Assembly: GCF_039888675.1 (NCBI RefSeq)
Contig: NZ_JBDQQR010000002.1
Location: forward strand, 162,001 to 226,000
From: Mesorhizobium sp. CAU 1732
Lineage (GTDB): Bacteria; Pseudomonadota; Alphaproteobacteria; Rhizobiales; Rhizobiaceae
DNA: 64,000 nucleotides
Direction: 5' to 3'
The notes under the pieces were generated by a model. The model was not told the origin of the DNA and did not search any database. It saw nothing but the letters and a program-made list of their open reading frames with translations. The number at the start of each line of letters is the position of its first letter. The first letter of the stretch is position 1. Shown piece by piece: positions 1 through 9,246 of the stretch. A program made the position numbers and the translations under genes.

Positions 1-471
1 GAGGAAGCGCTTCGGCTTCTCGTCGTCGCCGGTATCGACATTGACCGCCACCACTTCGAAGCGGTCGTCGCCCATGTCCTTCTGCAACTGGTTCAGCGCC
101 GGCATCTCGTGACGGCAGGGCGCGCACCATGTGGCCCATAGATTGACCAGCAGCGTCTTGCCGGACAGATCGGCGATCGTCATCGGCGCGCCGTCGGGTG
201 CGTTGAAGGCGAGCCCCGAAAGATCCTGCGGCGGGCTCGCACCGAGCATCGCCGCGACCTCGCCCTGCGCGGCGTCGCCGGCGGCCTTTGCGGCCTCGAT
301 TTTCGCCGCGCATGCGTTTTCGGCAGCCGGGTCGGCGGCCGACATTTCAGGCGCGTTGTTGCCAGACATGCCGCCCATCACGTATACGCCGATCGCGCCG
401 GCCGTCAGGCCCGCAACGACCGCGATTGCGATCAGGCGCGACGTGGGCAGGTGGAATGGTCCGTTTGCCAT
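1..471 (-). CDS. tlpA: TlpA-family thiol:disulfide interchange protein (C-terminus cut by window)
   Basis: Membrane-anchored thioredoxin-like oxidoreductase that acts on the periplasmic side. An N-terminal hydrophobic segment (about residues 12-33) is followed by a linker and a thioredoxin fold with the redox motif WCAPC at residues 115-119. About 157 residues are visible; the gene runs off the left edge, so its true end is unknown. The ATG at 471 gives a short n-region before the membrane segment, as expected. It diverges from argH with only 39 bp between start codons, an arrangement common in Rhizobiales. Family members reduce cytochrome c or copper-chaperone thiols; which substrate applies here cannot be read from sequence. 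Confidence 0.88.
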   Translation of the reverse strand, partial: MANGPFHLPTSRLIAIAVVAGLTAGAIGVYVMGGMSGNNAPEMSAADPAAENACAAKIEAAKAAGDAAQGEVAAMLGASPPQDLSGLAFNAPDGAPMTIADLSGKTLLVNLWATWCAPCRHEMPALNQLQKDMGDDRFEVVAVNVDTGDDEKPKRFL

Positions 472-510
472 GGATGTGTCCAGTCAGTTTCCGGGGGCCG
501 GGTTATCACG

Positions 511-1914
511 ATGAGCGAGAAAAAGGCCAGCAACCAGATGTGGGGCGGACGATTTGCCTCGGGTCCAGCAGCGATCATGGAAGCGATCAACGCATCCATC
601 GGCTTCGACAGGAAGCTTTACGCGCAGGACATTCGAGGCTCCATCGCCCACTCTGAAATGCTTTCGGAAACGGGCATAATTTCCGGCGAGGATCAAAAGA
701 AGATCGCTCACGGGCTGAACACGATCCTGTCAGAGATCGAGGCCGGGACGTTCGAATTTTCCACGAAGCTCGAAGACATCCACATGAATGTCGAGGCACG
801 GCTGGCCGAGATCGTCGGCCCGGCGGCCGGGCGGCTTCACACCGCACGCTCGCGCAACGACCAGGTGGCGGTCGACTTCCGCCTCTGGGTCAAGGAAGAA
901 CTGCAGCGCACCGACACGGCGCTCGTCGGGCTGATCGACGCCTTCCTCGAGCGTGCGCAGGAGCATGCGGCGACCGTGATGCCGGGCTTCACGCACCTCC
1001 AGACCGCGCAGCCCGTCACCTTCGGCCATCATTGCATGGCCTATGTCGAGATGTTCGGCCGCGATCTGTCGCGCGTGCGCGACGCGATCGAGCGGATGGA
1101 CGAAAGCCCGCTCGGCGCAGCGGCTCTGGCCGGCACCGGCTTCCCGATCGACCGTCACCGAACGGCCAAGGCGCTCGGCTTTCGCGAGCCGACGCGTAAC
1201 TCGATCGACAGCGTTTCGGATCGCGATTTCGCGCTTGAATTCATGTCGCTCGGCGCGATCTGCGCCACGCATTTGTCGCGCCTCGCCGAAGAGATCGTCA
1301 TCTGGTCGACGCCGCAATTCGGCTTCGTGCGCCTGTCCGACCAGTTCTCGACCGGCTCCTCGATCATGCCGCAGAAGAAGAACCCTGACGCAGCCGAACT
1401 CGTTCGCGCCAAGACGGGACGCGTGACCGGCCATCTGATCGCGCTTCTGACGGTCATGAAGGGCCTGCCGCTCGCCTATTCGAAGGACATGCAGGAAGAC
1501 AAGGAGGCCGTCTTCGACGCCGCCGAAACGCTCGACCTGATGATCGCCGCGATGACCGGCATGGTCACCGACATGACGATCAACACCGCAGCCATGAAGA
1601 AGGCCGCCGGTTCCGGCTACTCGACAGCAACCGATCTTGCCGACTGGCTGGTGCGCGAGGCGGGCCTGCCGTTCCGCGAGGCCCATCACGTCACCGGACG
1701 CGCCGTGGCGCTCGCCGAGAGCCGCAAGGTGCCGCTGGAGCGTCTTTCGCTCGAAGAACTGCGCGAGATCGACAGCCGTATCTCGGCCGAGATTTTCGAC
1801 GTCCTGTCGGTGTCCTCGTCGGTCAAGAGCCGCGCATCGTTCGGCGGCACCGCACCCCAGGAAGTGCGCCGCCAGATCCGCTACTGGAAGAAGCGCCTGA
1901 AACGCGACGCTTGA
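511..1914 (+). CDS. argH: argininosuccinate lyase
   Basis: Last step of arginine synthesis: cleaves argininosuccinate to arginine and fumarate in the cytosol. The 467-residue length fits the family. Near residue 283 lies the fumarase/aspartase superfamily signature [11 protein letters not shown], whose serine is the catalytic base. The N-terminal NQMWGGRF motif is typical of ArgH. The ATG at 511 was chosen over an upstream in-frame ATG at 451, because the upstream extension would overlap the divergent tlpA start and lacks homologous character. lptM and lysA follow on the same strand, a conserved rhizobial order that suggests co-transcription of arginine and lysine genes. Confidence 0.97.
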   Translation: MSEKKASNQMWGGRFASGPAAIMEAINASIGFDRKLYAQDIRGSIAHSEMLSETGIISGEDQKKIAHGLNTILSEIEAGTFEFSTKLEDIHMNVEARLAEIVGPAAGRLHTARSRNDQVAVDFRLWVKEELQRTDTALVGLIDAFLERAQEHAATVMPGFTHLQTAQPVTFGHHCMAYVEMFGRDLSRVRDAIERMDESPLGAAALAGTGFPIDRHRTAKALGFREPTRNSIDSVSDRDFALEFMSLGAICATHLSRLAEEIVIWSTPQFGFVRLSDQFSTGSSIMPQKKNPDAAELVRAKTGRVTGHLIALLTVMKGLPLAYSKDMQEDKEAVFDAAETLDLMIAAMTGMVTDMTINTAAMKKAAGSGYSTATDLADWLVREAGLPFREAHHVTGRAVALAESRKVPLERLSLEELREIDSRISAEIFDVLSVSSSVKSRASFGGTAPQEVRRQIRYWKKRLKRDA

Positions 1915-1986
1915 CGCGCGTCAGGGGATGCGCGGCCTGAAAAAACTCGCTAGAAACGCGTCACGACAATTCTGACGGACAAGCTC

Positions 1987-2196
1987 ATGCGCGCCGGAAC
2001 TATCATCAGGACCACAATGCTGATCGCGGCTGTCGCCGTCGCTGTCTCCGCCTGCGGGCGGCGCGGCGATCTCGACACGCCATTCGAAGCGCAGCAGAAC
2101 GCGCGCAAAGAGGCTGAGCGCAACGACCAGCCTCTGCCGCCGGAGCCGACCCCACCTGTGCGCGACCGGCCCTTCGTTCTCGACCGGCTGATCTAA
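1987..2196 (+). CDS. lptM: LptM-like small lipoprotein
   Basis: Tiny predicted lipoprotein of 69 residues. After a basic start and hydrophobic stretch, a lipobox (VSAC, Cys23) is followed directly by GRRG, and the rest is proline- and charge-rich. LptM (YifL) in enterobacteria binds and matures the LptDE lipopolysaccharide translocon in the outer membrane. The CGRRGDL start of the mature protein and the place between argH and lysA are typical of the rhizobial member. Function is inferred from family; size and lipobox are seen. lysA starts 20 bp downstream. Confidence 0.85.
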   Translation: MRAGTIIRTTMLIAAVAVAVSACGRRGDLDTPFEAQQNARKEAERNDQPLPPEPTPPVRDRPFVLDRLI

Positions 2197-2216
2197 ATCC
2201 GCGAAAGACTGCGCCC

Positions 2217-3485
2217 GTGAACCATTTCGACTATCGCGACGGCGTGCTGCACGCCGAGGATGTTTCGGTGCCTGCGATCGCGGCTGCCGTGGGAACGCCG
2301 TTCTACTGCTATTCGACCGCCACGCTGACCCGTCACTACACCGTCTTCGCCAAGGCCTTTGCGGAGCTCGACGCTCTGGTCTGCTACGCGATGAAGGCCA
2401 ATTCCAACCAGGCGGTGATTCGCACGCTGGCGAAGCTTGGCGCGGGCGCCGACGTCGTCTCGGAAGGCGAGTTGCGCCGTGCGCTGGCAGCCGGCATCCC
2501 GCCGGAAAAGATCCTGTTCTCCGGCGTCGGCAAGACGGCGGCCGAGATGGACTTCGCGTTGGCCGCCGGCATTCACTGCTTCAACGTCGAATCGAAGCCC
2601 GAACTGGAGCTCCTGTCCGCGCGCGCGGTCGCGGCAGGGCGTATCGCGCCCGTTTCCTTGCGCATCAACCCCGATGTCGACGCGAAGACGCACAAGAAGA
2701 TTTCGACCGGTAAGGCGGAAAACAAGTTCGGCATCGCATGGCGCGATGCGCGCGAAGCCTATGCGCGCGCGGCCACCCTGCCGGGCCTGCGCATCACTGG
2801 CATCGACATGCATATCGGCAGCCAGATCACCGAATTGCAGCCCTTCGACGATGCGATCAAGCTCCTGGTGGAACTGACGCGGACGCTGCGCGACGAGGAC
2901 GGGCACGACATTCGCCACGTCGATGTCGGCGGCGGGCTGGGCATCCCCTACCGCCTCGACAACAATCCGCCTCCCCTGCCCGACGCCTATGCCGAGATCG
3001 TGCGCAAGCACATGAAGCCATTGGGCCTCAAGACGATCTTCGAGCCGGGCCGCCTGATCGCCGGCAATGCGGGCATCCTCGTTTCCGAAGTCATCTTCGT
3101 GAAGGAAGGCGACGCGAAGAATTTCCTGATCGTCGACGCGGCGATGAACGACCTGATTCGTCCGACGCTCTATGACGCGTTTCACGAGATCATGCCGGTC
3201 GTCCAGCCGGCCGCCGATGCGCCGCGCATGATGGTCGACGTCGTCGGGCCGGTCTGCGAGACCGGAGACTATATCGGGCAGGATCGAGACCTGCCGAGGC
3301 TCGCCTGGGGCGACCTGATTGCGGTCGCCACGGCTGGTGCCTACGGCGCCGTGCAGGCAGGAACCTACAATACGCGCCTGCTGGTGCCCGAAGTGCTCGT
3401 GAACGGCGATCGCTTCCACGTCGTGCGCCCTCGCCCCACCTATGACGATCTGATCGGCCTCGATTCGGTGCCCGACTGGCTCTGA
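2217..3485 (+). CDS. lysA: diaminopimelate decarboxylase
   Basis: Final step of lysine synthesis: PLP-dependent decarboxylation of meso-diaminopimelate. The 422 residues form the alanine-racemase-like barrel plus C-terminal beta domain. The PLP lysine is in YAMKANSN near residue 60, the phosphate-binding glycine loop is GGGLGIPY near 238, and EPGRLIAGNAG follows. Close to the C-terminus CETGDYIG supplies the cross-dimer active-site cysteine. The start is GTG at 2217, giving MNHFDYRDG, which matches the usual family N-terminus. It lies 20 bp behind lptM, so one argH-lptM-lysA transcript is likely. Confidence 0.97.
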   Translation: MNHFDYRDGVLHAEDVSVPAIAAAVGTPFYCYSTATLTRHYTVFAKAFAELDALVCYAMKANSNQAVIRTLAKLGAGADVVSEGELRRALAAGIPPEKILFSGVGKTAAEMDFALAAGIHCFNVESKPELELLSARAVAAGRIAPVSLRINPDVDAKTHKKISTGKAENKFGIAWRDAREAYARAATLPGLRITGIDMHIGSQITELQPFDDAIKLLVELTRTLRDEDGHDIRHVDVGGGLGIPYRLDNNPPPLPDAYAEIVRKHMKPLGLKTIFEPGRLIAGNAGILVSEVIFVKEGDAKNFLIVDAAMNDLIRPTLYDAFHEIMPVVQPAADAPRMMVDVVGPVCETGDYIGQDRDLPRLAWGDLIAVATAGAYGAVQAGTYNTRLLVPEVLVNGDRFHVVRPRPTYDDLIGLDSVPDWL

Positions 3486-3615
3486 ACCGGCCGCACCGAT
3501 CGCCGAACCGTCCATCACGATTTGGTGGCCTGCCTCGCCATCGCCGCGTTTACTGTTATCCTAGGAGCGCGATGCGGCGCATGCGGGCGCCGTCGCCGAG
3601 CCTCGAAAGGGTCTG

Positions 3616-6213
3616 ATGTCGGAGACGGGCAAGGACAATCGCAGTTCATGGATGGAGCGCGGGCTTCTGGCGCATCTGGGCCGGACGCGCGGCAGCGTTC
3701 GCGCCGCGATCGTGCTCGAACGGCTCTGGCCGCTCTGCCTGCCGCTGCTGATCGTCGCCAGCCTGTTCCTGAGCCTGGCCTGGCTCGGTGTGTTTCGGAT
3801 CGTTCCCGAATGGGCGCGCCTCGTCTTGTTGGCAGGCCTTGGCATGGCCGCCATCGCAAGCCTCGTGCCCCTACGCCACTTCCGGAAACCGTCCGCATCG
3901 GAAATCGACGGCCGCATCGAGCGCGCGAACAAGCTTGAACACGCGCCGGTCCGCACCCAGACCGACACGCTCTCCTCGACATCGCAGGACAGTTTTGCGC
4001 AGGCGCTCTGGCGCGAGCACCAGAAGCGCATGGCGGAACGTCTCGACCGCCTCTCGGGCGACATGCCGCGCACACGCGTGCCCGAACGCGACCCATGGGG
4101 CCTGCGCACCATCGTGGCCCTGCTGCTGGTCGTCGCCTTCGCATTCTCCTTCGGTTCTCTCGGCGGCTCGCCCGTGGACGCGTTCCGTACCCACGCGCGC
4201 TCCGATGCCGTGCCGCCACGCATCGATGCGTGGGTGACGCCACCCGCCTATACGGCGAAGCCTCCCATGTTCCTGAACGCCCAAGTAGGGGACGAAGCGC
4301 CCGTCTTCCGCGTGCCCGCAGGCAGCGCGATCGCGGTTCGGGTGACGGGCGGCGCGGGCGACGAAGCGCTCTCGTTTCTCGACGCACACACTGGCGAGGC
4401 GGCTGCGGTCGCGGTAGCCGACGCCGCCGCGCCAGGCGCGACGCCGCAGCCACAGCGCACGCAGGCGCCGCTTGCACGGCAGTTTGCCGGCACGCTCGAT
4501 GCGGACGGCATGTTGACGCTGCAATCGGGCGACAGCGAACTGCAGCGCTGGGCTTTCAACGTCATACCCGACACCCCGCCCGTGATCCGATTCGCGGGCG
4601 AGCCGAAGCGCGCGGTCAACGGCGCGCTCGAACTCACCTACGAAGTCGAGGATGACTACGGCGCATCCTCGGGGCAGGCCGTCATCGTGCAGGCGGACGA
4701 ACCCGCCTCGGACGCACATCCGCTCTACGAAGCGCCGGAGATGCAACTGACGCTGCCACGCCGCAATGGCCGCGACATTGCCGCGCGCACCGTGCGCGAT
4801 CTGTCGGAGCACCCATGGGCCGGCGCGCGCGTGGATTTGACGTTGAAGGCGGTCGATGGAGCGGAGCAGGAAGCGTCGAGCGAGACCAAGACGATCATCC
4901 TGCCTGAACGCCCCTTCGCCAACCCGCTGGCCAAGGCGCTGGTCGAGCAGCGACGCATCCTCGCACTCGATGCGAACCGCAAGCCGCACGTGCTCAACCT
5001 CATGGATGCGGTGACGCTTCGGCCTGAAGACACGTTCGACAACATGTCCCACTATCTGGGCATCATGTCGGCCCGCAGCCGCCTTGCGATGGCTGAAAGC
5101 GACGATCAGCTTCGCGAAGTCGCCGACTATCTCTGGGAAATGGCGCTGCAGATCGAGGACGGCGCGCTGTCGGACGCCGAGCGGCGGCTGCAACAGGCTC
5201 AGGAAGCGCTCAAGCAGGCGCTGGAGAACGGCGCGAGCGACGAGGAAATCGACGAACTGATGGCCGAGCTGCGCGAGGCAATGCGCGACTTCCTGCGCGA
5301 ATTCGCGGAACGCGCCCAGCAGAACCCCGAGATGGCGATGCCCATGCCCCAGAACGGGCAGGAGCTGAGCCAGAGCGACCTCGAACGCATGATGGACCAG
5401 ATCGAGGACCTCGCGAAGTCAGGGTCCCGCGATGAGGCTCAGGAGCTTCTGTCGCAGCTTCAGGACATGATGAACAATCTGCAGGCCGGTCGCCAGCCGC
5501 AACAGGGTCAGGGCCAGCAGCAGAGCGAAATGCGCCAGCAGATGGACCAGCTCGGCGAACTGATGCGCCGCCAGCAGCAGATGATGAACGAGACTTTCCG
5601 CCTCGACCAGATGCAGCGCGGGGAGCGTCAGCCCGGCCAGCAGGGCGAACAAGGAGAGCAGGGCCAGCAAGGTCAACAGGGGCAACAAGGTCAGGACGGG
5701 CAGCCGATGACGCCCGAGGAGTTTGCCGAGGCCCTGCGACAGTTGCAGGAGGGCCAGGGGCAGCTCCAGCAGGATTTGCAGGCGCTCACCGAAGCGCTCG
5801 AAGGCATGGGCCTTGAGCCCGGCGAAGGTTTTGGCGATGCGGGCGAAGCCATGGGCCGCGCCGAGGGCTCACTTGGCGAGGGACAGGGCGAGCGCGCGGT
5901 CGGCGAGCAGGGACAGGCGCTGGAAGCGCTTCGCCGCGGCGCTCAGGACATGATGCAGCAGATGCAGCAAGCCCAGCAGGGCGAGGAAGGCGGCAGCGAA
6001 CAGGGCGGACGCCAGCAGAGTTCGGATCGCGATCCGCTCGGCCGCCCGCGCGCCACGACCGGTCCGGATTTCGGTAATTCCGTCGATGTTCCCGACGAGA
6101 TCGACGTGCAGCGCGCGCGCCAGATTCTGGAAGAAATCCGCCGCCGGCTCGGCAATTCGCTGAGCCCGCAACTGGAGCGCGACTATCTGGAGCGGCTGCT
6201 GGAAATGCGGTGA
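3616..6213 (+). CDS. TIGR02302 / DUF4175 family membrane protein
   Basis: Large alphaproteobacterial envelope protein of 865 residues and unknown biochemical role. Hydrophobic segments lie near residues 36-58, 63-82 and 160-182, followed by a periplasmic-looking beta-rich region. The C-terminal half is a long coiled coil very rich in Gln and Glu, with GQQGEQG-type low-complexity repeats near 670-700. It ends with a conserved-looking helix (QILEEIRRRLGNSLSPQ). TIGR02302 proteins typically sit next to lysA in Rhizobiales, as here. The ATG at 3616 precedes MSETGKDN. No enzymatic motif is visible, so no reaction is assigned. Confidence 0.88.
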   Translation: MSETGKDNRSSWMERGLLAHLGRTRGSVRAAIVLERLWPLCLPLLIVASLFLSLAWLGVFRIVPEWARLVLLAGLGMAAIASLVPLRHFRKPSASEIDGRIERANKLEHAPVRTQTDTLSSTSQDSFAQALWREHQKRMAERLDRLSGDMPRTRVPERDPWGLRTIVALLLVVAFAFSFGSLGGSPVDAFRTHARSDAVPPRIDAWVTPPAYTAKPPMFLNAQVGDEAPVFRVPAGSAIAVRVTGGAGDEALSFLDAHTGEAAAVAVADAAAPGATPQPQRTQAPLARQFAGTLDADGMLTLQSGDSELQRWAFNVIPDTPPVIRFAGEPKRAVNGALELTYEVEDDYGASSGQAVIVQADEPASDAHPLYEAPEMQLTLPRRNGRDIAARTVRDLSEHPWAGARVDLTLKAVDGAEQEASSETKTIILPERPFANPLAKALVEQRRILALDANRKPHVLNLMDAVTLRPEDTFDNMSHYLGIMSARSRLAMAESDDQLREVADYLWEMALQIEDGALSDAERRLQQAQEALKQALENGASDEEIDELMAELREAMRDFLREFAERAQQNPEMAMPMPQNGQELSQSDLERMMDQIEDLAKSGSRDEAQELLSQLQDMMNNLQAGRQPQQGQGQQQSEMRQQMDQLGELMRRQQQMMNETFRLDQMQRGERQPGQQGEQGEQGQQGQQGQQGQDGQPMTPEEFAEALRQLQEGQGQLQQDLQALTEALEGMGLEPGEGFGDAGEAMGRAEGSLGEGQGERAVGEQGQALEALRRGAQDMMQQMQQAQQGEEGGSEQGGRQQSSDRDPLGRPRATTGPDFGNSVDVPDEIDVQRARQILEEIRRRLGNSLSPQLERDYLERLLEMR

Positions 6214-6240
6214 GGCCTCGGGCCCGCCGCGTAGCCGACC

Positions 6241-6861
6241 CTACCGCACCGACGGCAGGGGCCGCAGCACGCTGAGAAGCGCACCGTAGGGTGCGAGCAT
6301 CAGCAGCCCGATCACGATCTTCACCGTGAAATCGCCGAGCGCAAGCGACACCCACAGCGGGACGTCCGCGCCGAAGAACGGCACCGCGAAGCCGAGCGAC
6401 CCGTCTTCCAGCCCGAACCCGGTATCCAGGAAGGCGAAGCGGGCGGCAAAGGCGAGCGAGAAGAAGATGATCGTGTCGATGATCGAGCCAAGCACCGACG
6501 AAATCAGCGGCGCCTGCCACCAGACCCTGTGACGCAGCCGGTCGAACACATAGACGTCGAGAAGCTGGGCGACGAGAAAGGCGGAGCCAGACGCGATCGC
6601 GATGCGCGGCGACGCCAGCCAGATCGACAACACGACCGCGATGGCAAAGCCGACATAGACCACCTTGCGGGCGGCCGCGGGGCCATAGCGCCTGTTGGTC
6701 AGGTCCGTGACGAGGAAGGCCACCGGATAGGTGAACGCACCCCAGGTCAGAAGATCCTGCAGGCCAAAATGCTGGAACGGGAACTGGACGAGGAAATTGG
6801 AGGCTGCGACGACCGCTGCCATTGCGGCCACGAAGGGCCAGACCGAGACTTGCCGGGTCAT
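6241..6861 (-). CDS. yhhQ: queuosine precursor transporter (VUT / YhhQ family)
   Basis: Six-helix inner membrane transporter of 206 residues in the vitamin-uptake-transporter (DUF165) family. Members import the queuosine precursors preQ0 or preQ1 for tRNA modification. Family marks include the polar FLVTDLTNRRYG segment near 49-60 and the intramembrane GSIIDTIIFF stretch near 125. The ATG at 6861 is embedded in the candidate preQ1-I riboswitch described separately, which independently supports a queuosine role. It lies downstream of rpmB on the same strand. An SD-like AGGA overlaps the 3' edge of the riboswitch P1 stem. Confidence 0.9.
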   Translation of the reverse strand: MTRQVSVWPFVAAMAAVVAASNFLVQFPFQHFGLQDLLTWGAFTYPVAFLVTDLTNRRYGPAAARKVVYVGFAIAVVLSIWLASPRIAIASGSAFLVAQLLDVYVFDRLRHRVWWQAPLISSVLGSIIDTIIFFSLAFAARFAFLDTGFGLEDGSLGFAVPFFGADVPLWVSLALGDFTVKIVIGLLMLAPYGALLSVLRPLPSVR

Positions 6862-6888
6862 TTTTTTATCCTGGGTAATGGAACCAGT
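6859..6888 (-). promoter_or_regulatory. candidate preQ1-I riboswitch overlapping the yhhQ start codon
   Basis: Read on the minus strand, P1 is CTGG (6887-6884) pairing with CCAG (6874-6871). The loop is TTC, then CAT (6880-6878), then TAC. After P1 comes GATAAAAAA and then the ATG start codon. The loop CAT can pair with that ATG to form the pseudoknot helix P2. The order P1, TTC, three P2 bases, L2 ending in C, P1', an A-rich L3 and P2' matches the Bacillus queC and Thermoanaerobacter preQ1-I aptamers base class by base class. Ligand binding would then hide the start codon. The caveat is a P1 of only four clear pairs. Confidence 0.78.
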
Positions 6889-6889
6889 C

Positions 6890-6907
6890 GGCGGGCGAAT
6901 GCCCGCC
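6890..6907 (-). other. GC-rich hairpin between rpmB and the riboswitch
   Basis: A seven-pair stem (GGCGGGC with GCCCGCC) closes a four-base loop one base upstream of the riboswitch on the minus strand. No T-run follows, so it is not a classical intrinsic terminator. It may mark the rpmB 3' end, as a processing or stability element, or insulate aptamer folding. Confidence 0.4.
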
Positions 6908-6935
6908 GCAAGATCGAAAGTCGAGAGTGCTGGCC

Positions 6936-7232
6936 TTAGGCGGCCTGCTGCTCCGCGAGCTTCTTGGTGATCTGCTTCTTGAGCAGGCGCGCGCGCTGCG
7001 ACAGGTCATCGGTGCCTGCCTTGACGAGGAACGCGTCGAGACCGCCGCGATGCTCGACCGTGCGAAGCGCATTGGCCGAAATGCGCAGACGCACGTTCTG
7101 GCCGAGCGCCTCGGAGATCAGCGTCACGTCGCAAAGATTCGGCAGGAAGCGGCGCCGGGTCTTGTTGTTGGCGTGGCTTACATTGTTGCCGGTCATCACG
7201 GCCTTGCCGGTCAGTTCACAAGCGCGGGACAT
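6936..7232 (-). CDS. rpmB: 50S ribosomal protein L28
   Basis: Protein L28 of the large ribosomal subunit, 98 residues, which is the usual alphaproteobacterial length. The N-terminus [20 protein letters not shown] is diagnostic of bacterial L28, followed by the basic [12 protein letters not shown] segment. The start at 7232 is set by this motif; an in-frame upstream extension to 7403 has no family character. It diverges from a DUF3108 gene, a frequent rhizobial neighbour. Confidence 0.97.
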   Translation of the reverse strand: MSRACELTGKAVMTGNNVSHANNKTRRRFLPNLCDVTLISEALGQNVRLRISANALRTVEHRGGLDAFLVKAGTDDLSQRARLLKKQITKKLAEQQAA

Positions 7233-7478
7233 GTCATGCACCTTCGTTACGTTACAGGGCCATACCGAACTACCGCACCATGTGATACGGCGCGCGGGTA
7301 GTTTCAGGCGGCCTTCTGGAAAAAGTTGCCGTTCCATAGTGGCATTTGGCGCGGCGGTCAAGCGCAAGCTGCCATCTGAACTGCGCGCCGGCCGCCTCTC
7401 CACACCTCATAGAATGGGCGCATTCGCCGGGCAACACCCATCGAGAGGGATATTGCGCACAGCCACAGGGAGCAACCT

Positions 7479-8252
7479 ATGTCGCACTCATGGTCGGGTC
7501 TCGCCATCCTTGCCGCTCTCGTCCTGCCGGTATCCGAGGCTGCGGCGAAGCAGGAATCCTATCGCGCCGATTATTCCGTGACGCTGCTCGGCCTGCCGGT
7601 CGCCAGGGCGAGCTTCGACAGCACGTTTTCCGGGGATCGCTTCAGCATCAACGGCTCGCTGGCGAGTTCGGGCATCGCGCGGCTGTTCGAACGGACAGAC
7701 GGAACGACAAGCGCCAGGGGGTCGGTCACCAAGGACGGCGTAAGGCCGCAATCCTTCGTTGCGGACTACACATCCGGCAAGAAGAAGGCGCGCACGACCA
7801 TCGCATTTTCAGGCGACCGGATCACCAAGGTCGAGAATACCCCGACGCCCAGACGCGGTGGCGACTGGATCCCCGTTCCCGGCGATCAATTGAAGGCGGC
7901 ACTCGATCCGCTTTCCTCCACGCTGATACGCACGACCGATCCATCCAAGGTCTGCAACCGCACCATCCGGGTTTTCGACGGCGAGATGCGGGCGGACCTC
8001 AAGTTGACGCACCGCGAGACCGGAGCGATACGTGGCTTCACCGGGGAAGGCGTCACGTGCGACGCGCGTTTCGTGCCTGTCGCCGGTTATCGCAGGGGAC
8101 GCAGCCAGATCGAGTTCCTGAAGAACCGGAGCCGGATCCAGATCGCCTTCATGCGCCTCGGCGAAACCGGTTTCTACACGCCGGTCGATGCGTCCATCGG
8201 CACGCAGGTCGGCACGTTGCGCATCAGGCTGAGCAGCCTCCAGCCGCGCTGA
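7479..8252 (+). CDS. DUF3108 domain-containing periplasmic protein
   Basis: Secreted protein of 257 residues. A signal peptide is seen at residues 1-23 (hydrophobic core, cleavage near AAAK), and the remainder is a beta-rich DUF3108 domain starting at SYRADYSVTLLGLPVA. Two cysteines (in VCNRT and VTCDA) could form a disulfide. Members accompany rpmB in Rhizobiales, but their biochemical role is not established. There is no catalytic motif. The ATG at 7479 is preceded by CACAGGGAGCAACCT, a plausible SD. Confidence 0.82.
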   Translation: MSHSWSGLAILAALVLPVSEAAAKQESYRADYSVTLLGLPVARASFDSTFSGDRFSINGSLASSGIARLFERTDGTTSARGSVTKDGVRPQSFVADYTSGKKKARTTIAFSGDRITKVENTPTPRRGGDWIPVPGDQLKAALDPLSSTLIRTTDPSKVCNRTIRVFDGEMRADLKLTHRETGAIRGFTGEGVTCDARFVPVAGYRRGRSQIEFLKNRSRIQIAFMRLGETGFYTPVDASIGTQVGTLRIRLSSLQPR

Positions 8253-8364
8253 CGGAACCTGCGGCTGCTGGCCGATCACAGCCGGCAACCAGCGTAGCGC
8301 CTCTTGCGACATCTCCGCCGTGCCGCTAACCCTGCCCCGGAGATTTCCTGGAGTGACGACGAAT

Positions 8365-9246
8365 ATGGCGCGTGCAACGCTGATCGGCTTTTCGGCTGTG
8401 GTTATGTGGGCGTTGCTGGCGTTGCTCACCGCGCGCTCTGGCGCGGTCCCGCCGTTCCTGTTGTCCGCGCTGACATTTGCGATCGGCACGGCCGTCGGGC
8501 TGGCGATGCGCGTGGTCGCCAAACCCGCGCCGCACCCGCCCATACCGCCGATCGTGTGGCTCGTCGGCATCGGCGGGCTGTTCGGCTATCATTTCTTCTA
8601 CTTCACCGCGCTGCGCAACGCGCCTGCGGTCGAGGCAAGCCTCATTGCCTATCTCTGGCCGCTGCTCATCGTCGTCGGTTCGGCGCTCCTGCCCGGCGAG
8701 CAATTGCGGTGGCATCATGTGGCCGGCGCATGCCTGGGCCTGCTCGGGGCGTTCCTCATCGTCACCAATGGCGGCAATCTCACCTTCGATGGCGAATACG
8801 TCTTCGGTTATGCGATGGCAGGCATTTGCGCGCTCCTGTGGACGGCCTATTCGCTCCTGTCACGTCGTTTCCCGGCCGTTCCGACGAGCGTGGTCACATG
8901 GTTCTGCGCCGCAACCGCGGCGCTGTCCCTGATCTGCCATCTGCTGCTCGAAGAAACCGTCTGGCCAGCAGGGGCCGGCGAATGGCTCGCCGTCGCGGGC
9001 CTGGGCCTGATGCCGGTGGGCGCTGCCTTCTACGCGTGGGACCACGGGGTGAAGCACGGCAACATCCAGGTTCTGGGCGCATCGAGCTATGCCGCCCCGC
9101 TTCTGTCCACGCTTGTGCTGATCGTGGCCGGTGCCGCAGCGGCCAGCACGAACATCCTGCTTGCCTGCGCCCTGATCACCGCCGGCGCGGTGCTCGCCGC
9201 GAAATCGATGCTGTTCGGCGGCACGACCGGCAAGGCGGGCCAGTGA
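8365..9246 (+). CDS. EamA/DMT-family transporter
   Basis: Ten-helix drug/metabolite-family exporter of the inner membrane, about 293 residues, with two five-helix EamA repeats. It resembles the YddG aromatic amino acid exporter branch (FGYHFFYFTALRNAPAVEASLIAYLWPL region). The ATG at 8365 with a GGAG upstream is preferred to an in-frame start at 8320. Its stop overlaps the start of the next gene (TGATG), so translation is probably coupled. The substrate cannot be deduced. Confidence 0.85.
   Translation: MARATLIGFSAVVMWALLALLTARSGAVPPFLLSALTFAIGTAVGLAMRVVAKPAPHPPIPPIVWLVGIGGLFGYHFFYFTALRNAPAVEASLIAYLWPLLIVVGSALLPGEQLRWHHVAGACLGLLGAFLIVTNGGNLTFDGEYVFGYAMAGICALLWTAYSLLSRRFPAVPTSVVTWFCAATAALSLICHLLLEETVWPAGAGEWLAVAGLGLMPVGAAFYAWDHGVKHGNIQVLGASSYAAPLLSTLVLIVAGAAAASTNILLACALITAGAVLAAKSMLFGGTTGKAGQ

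Noticed and set aside
8304..9245. Open frame continuous with the lysoplasmalogenase covering the EamA gene
   Set aside because: It is out of frame with the real transporter; only the part from the ATG at 9246 encodes protein with family character.
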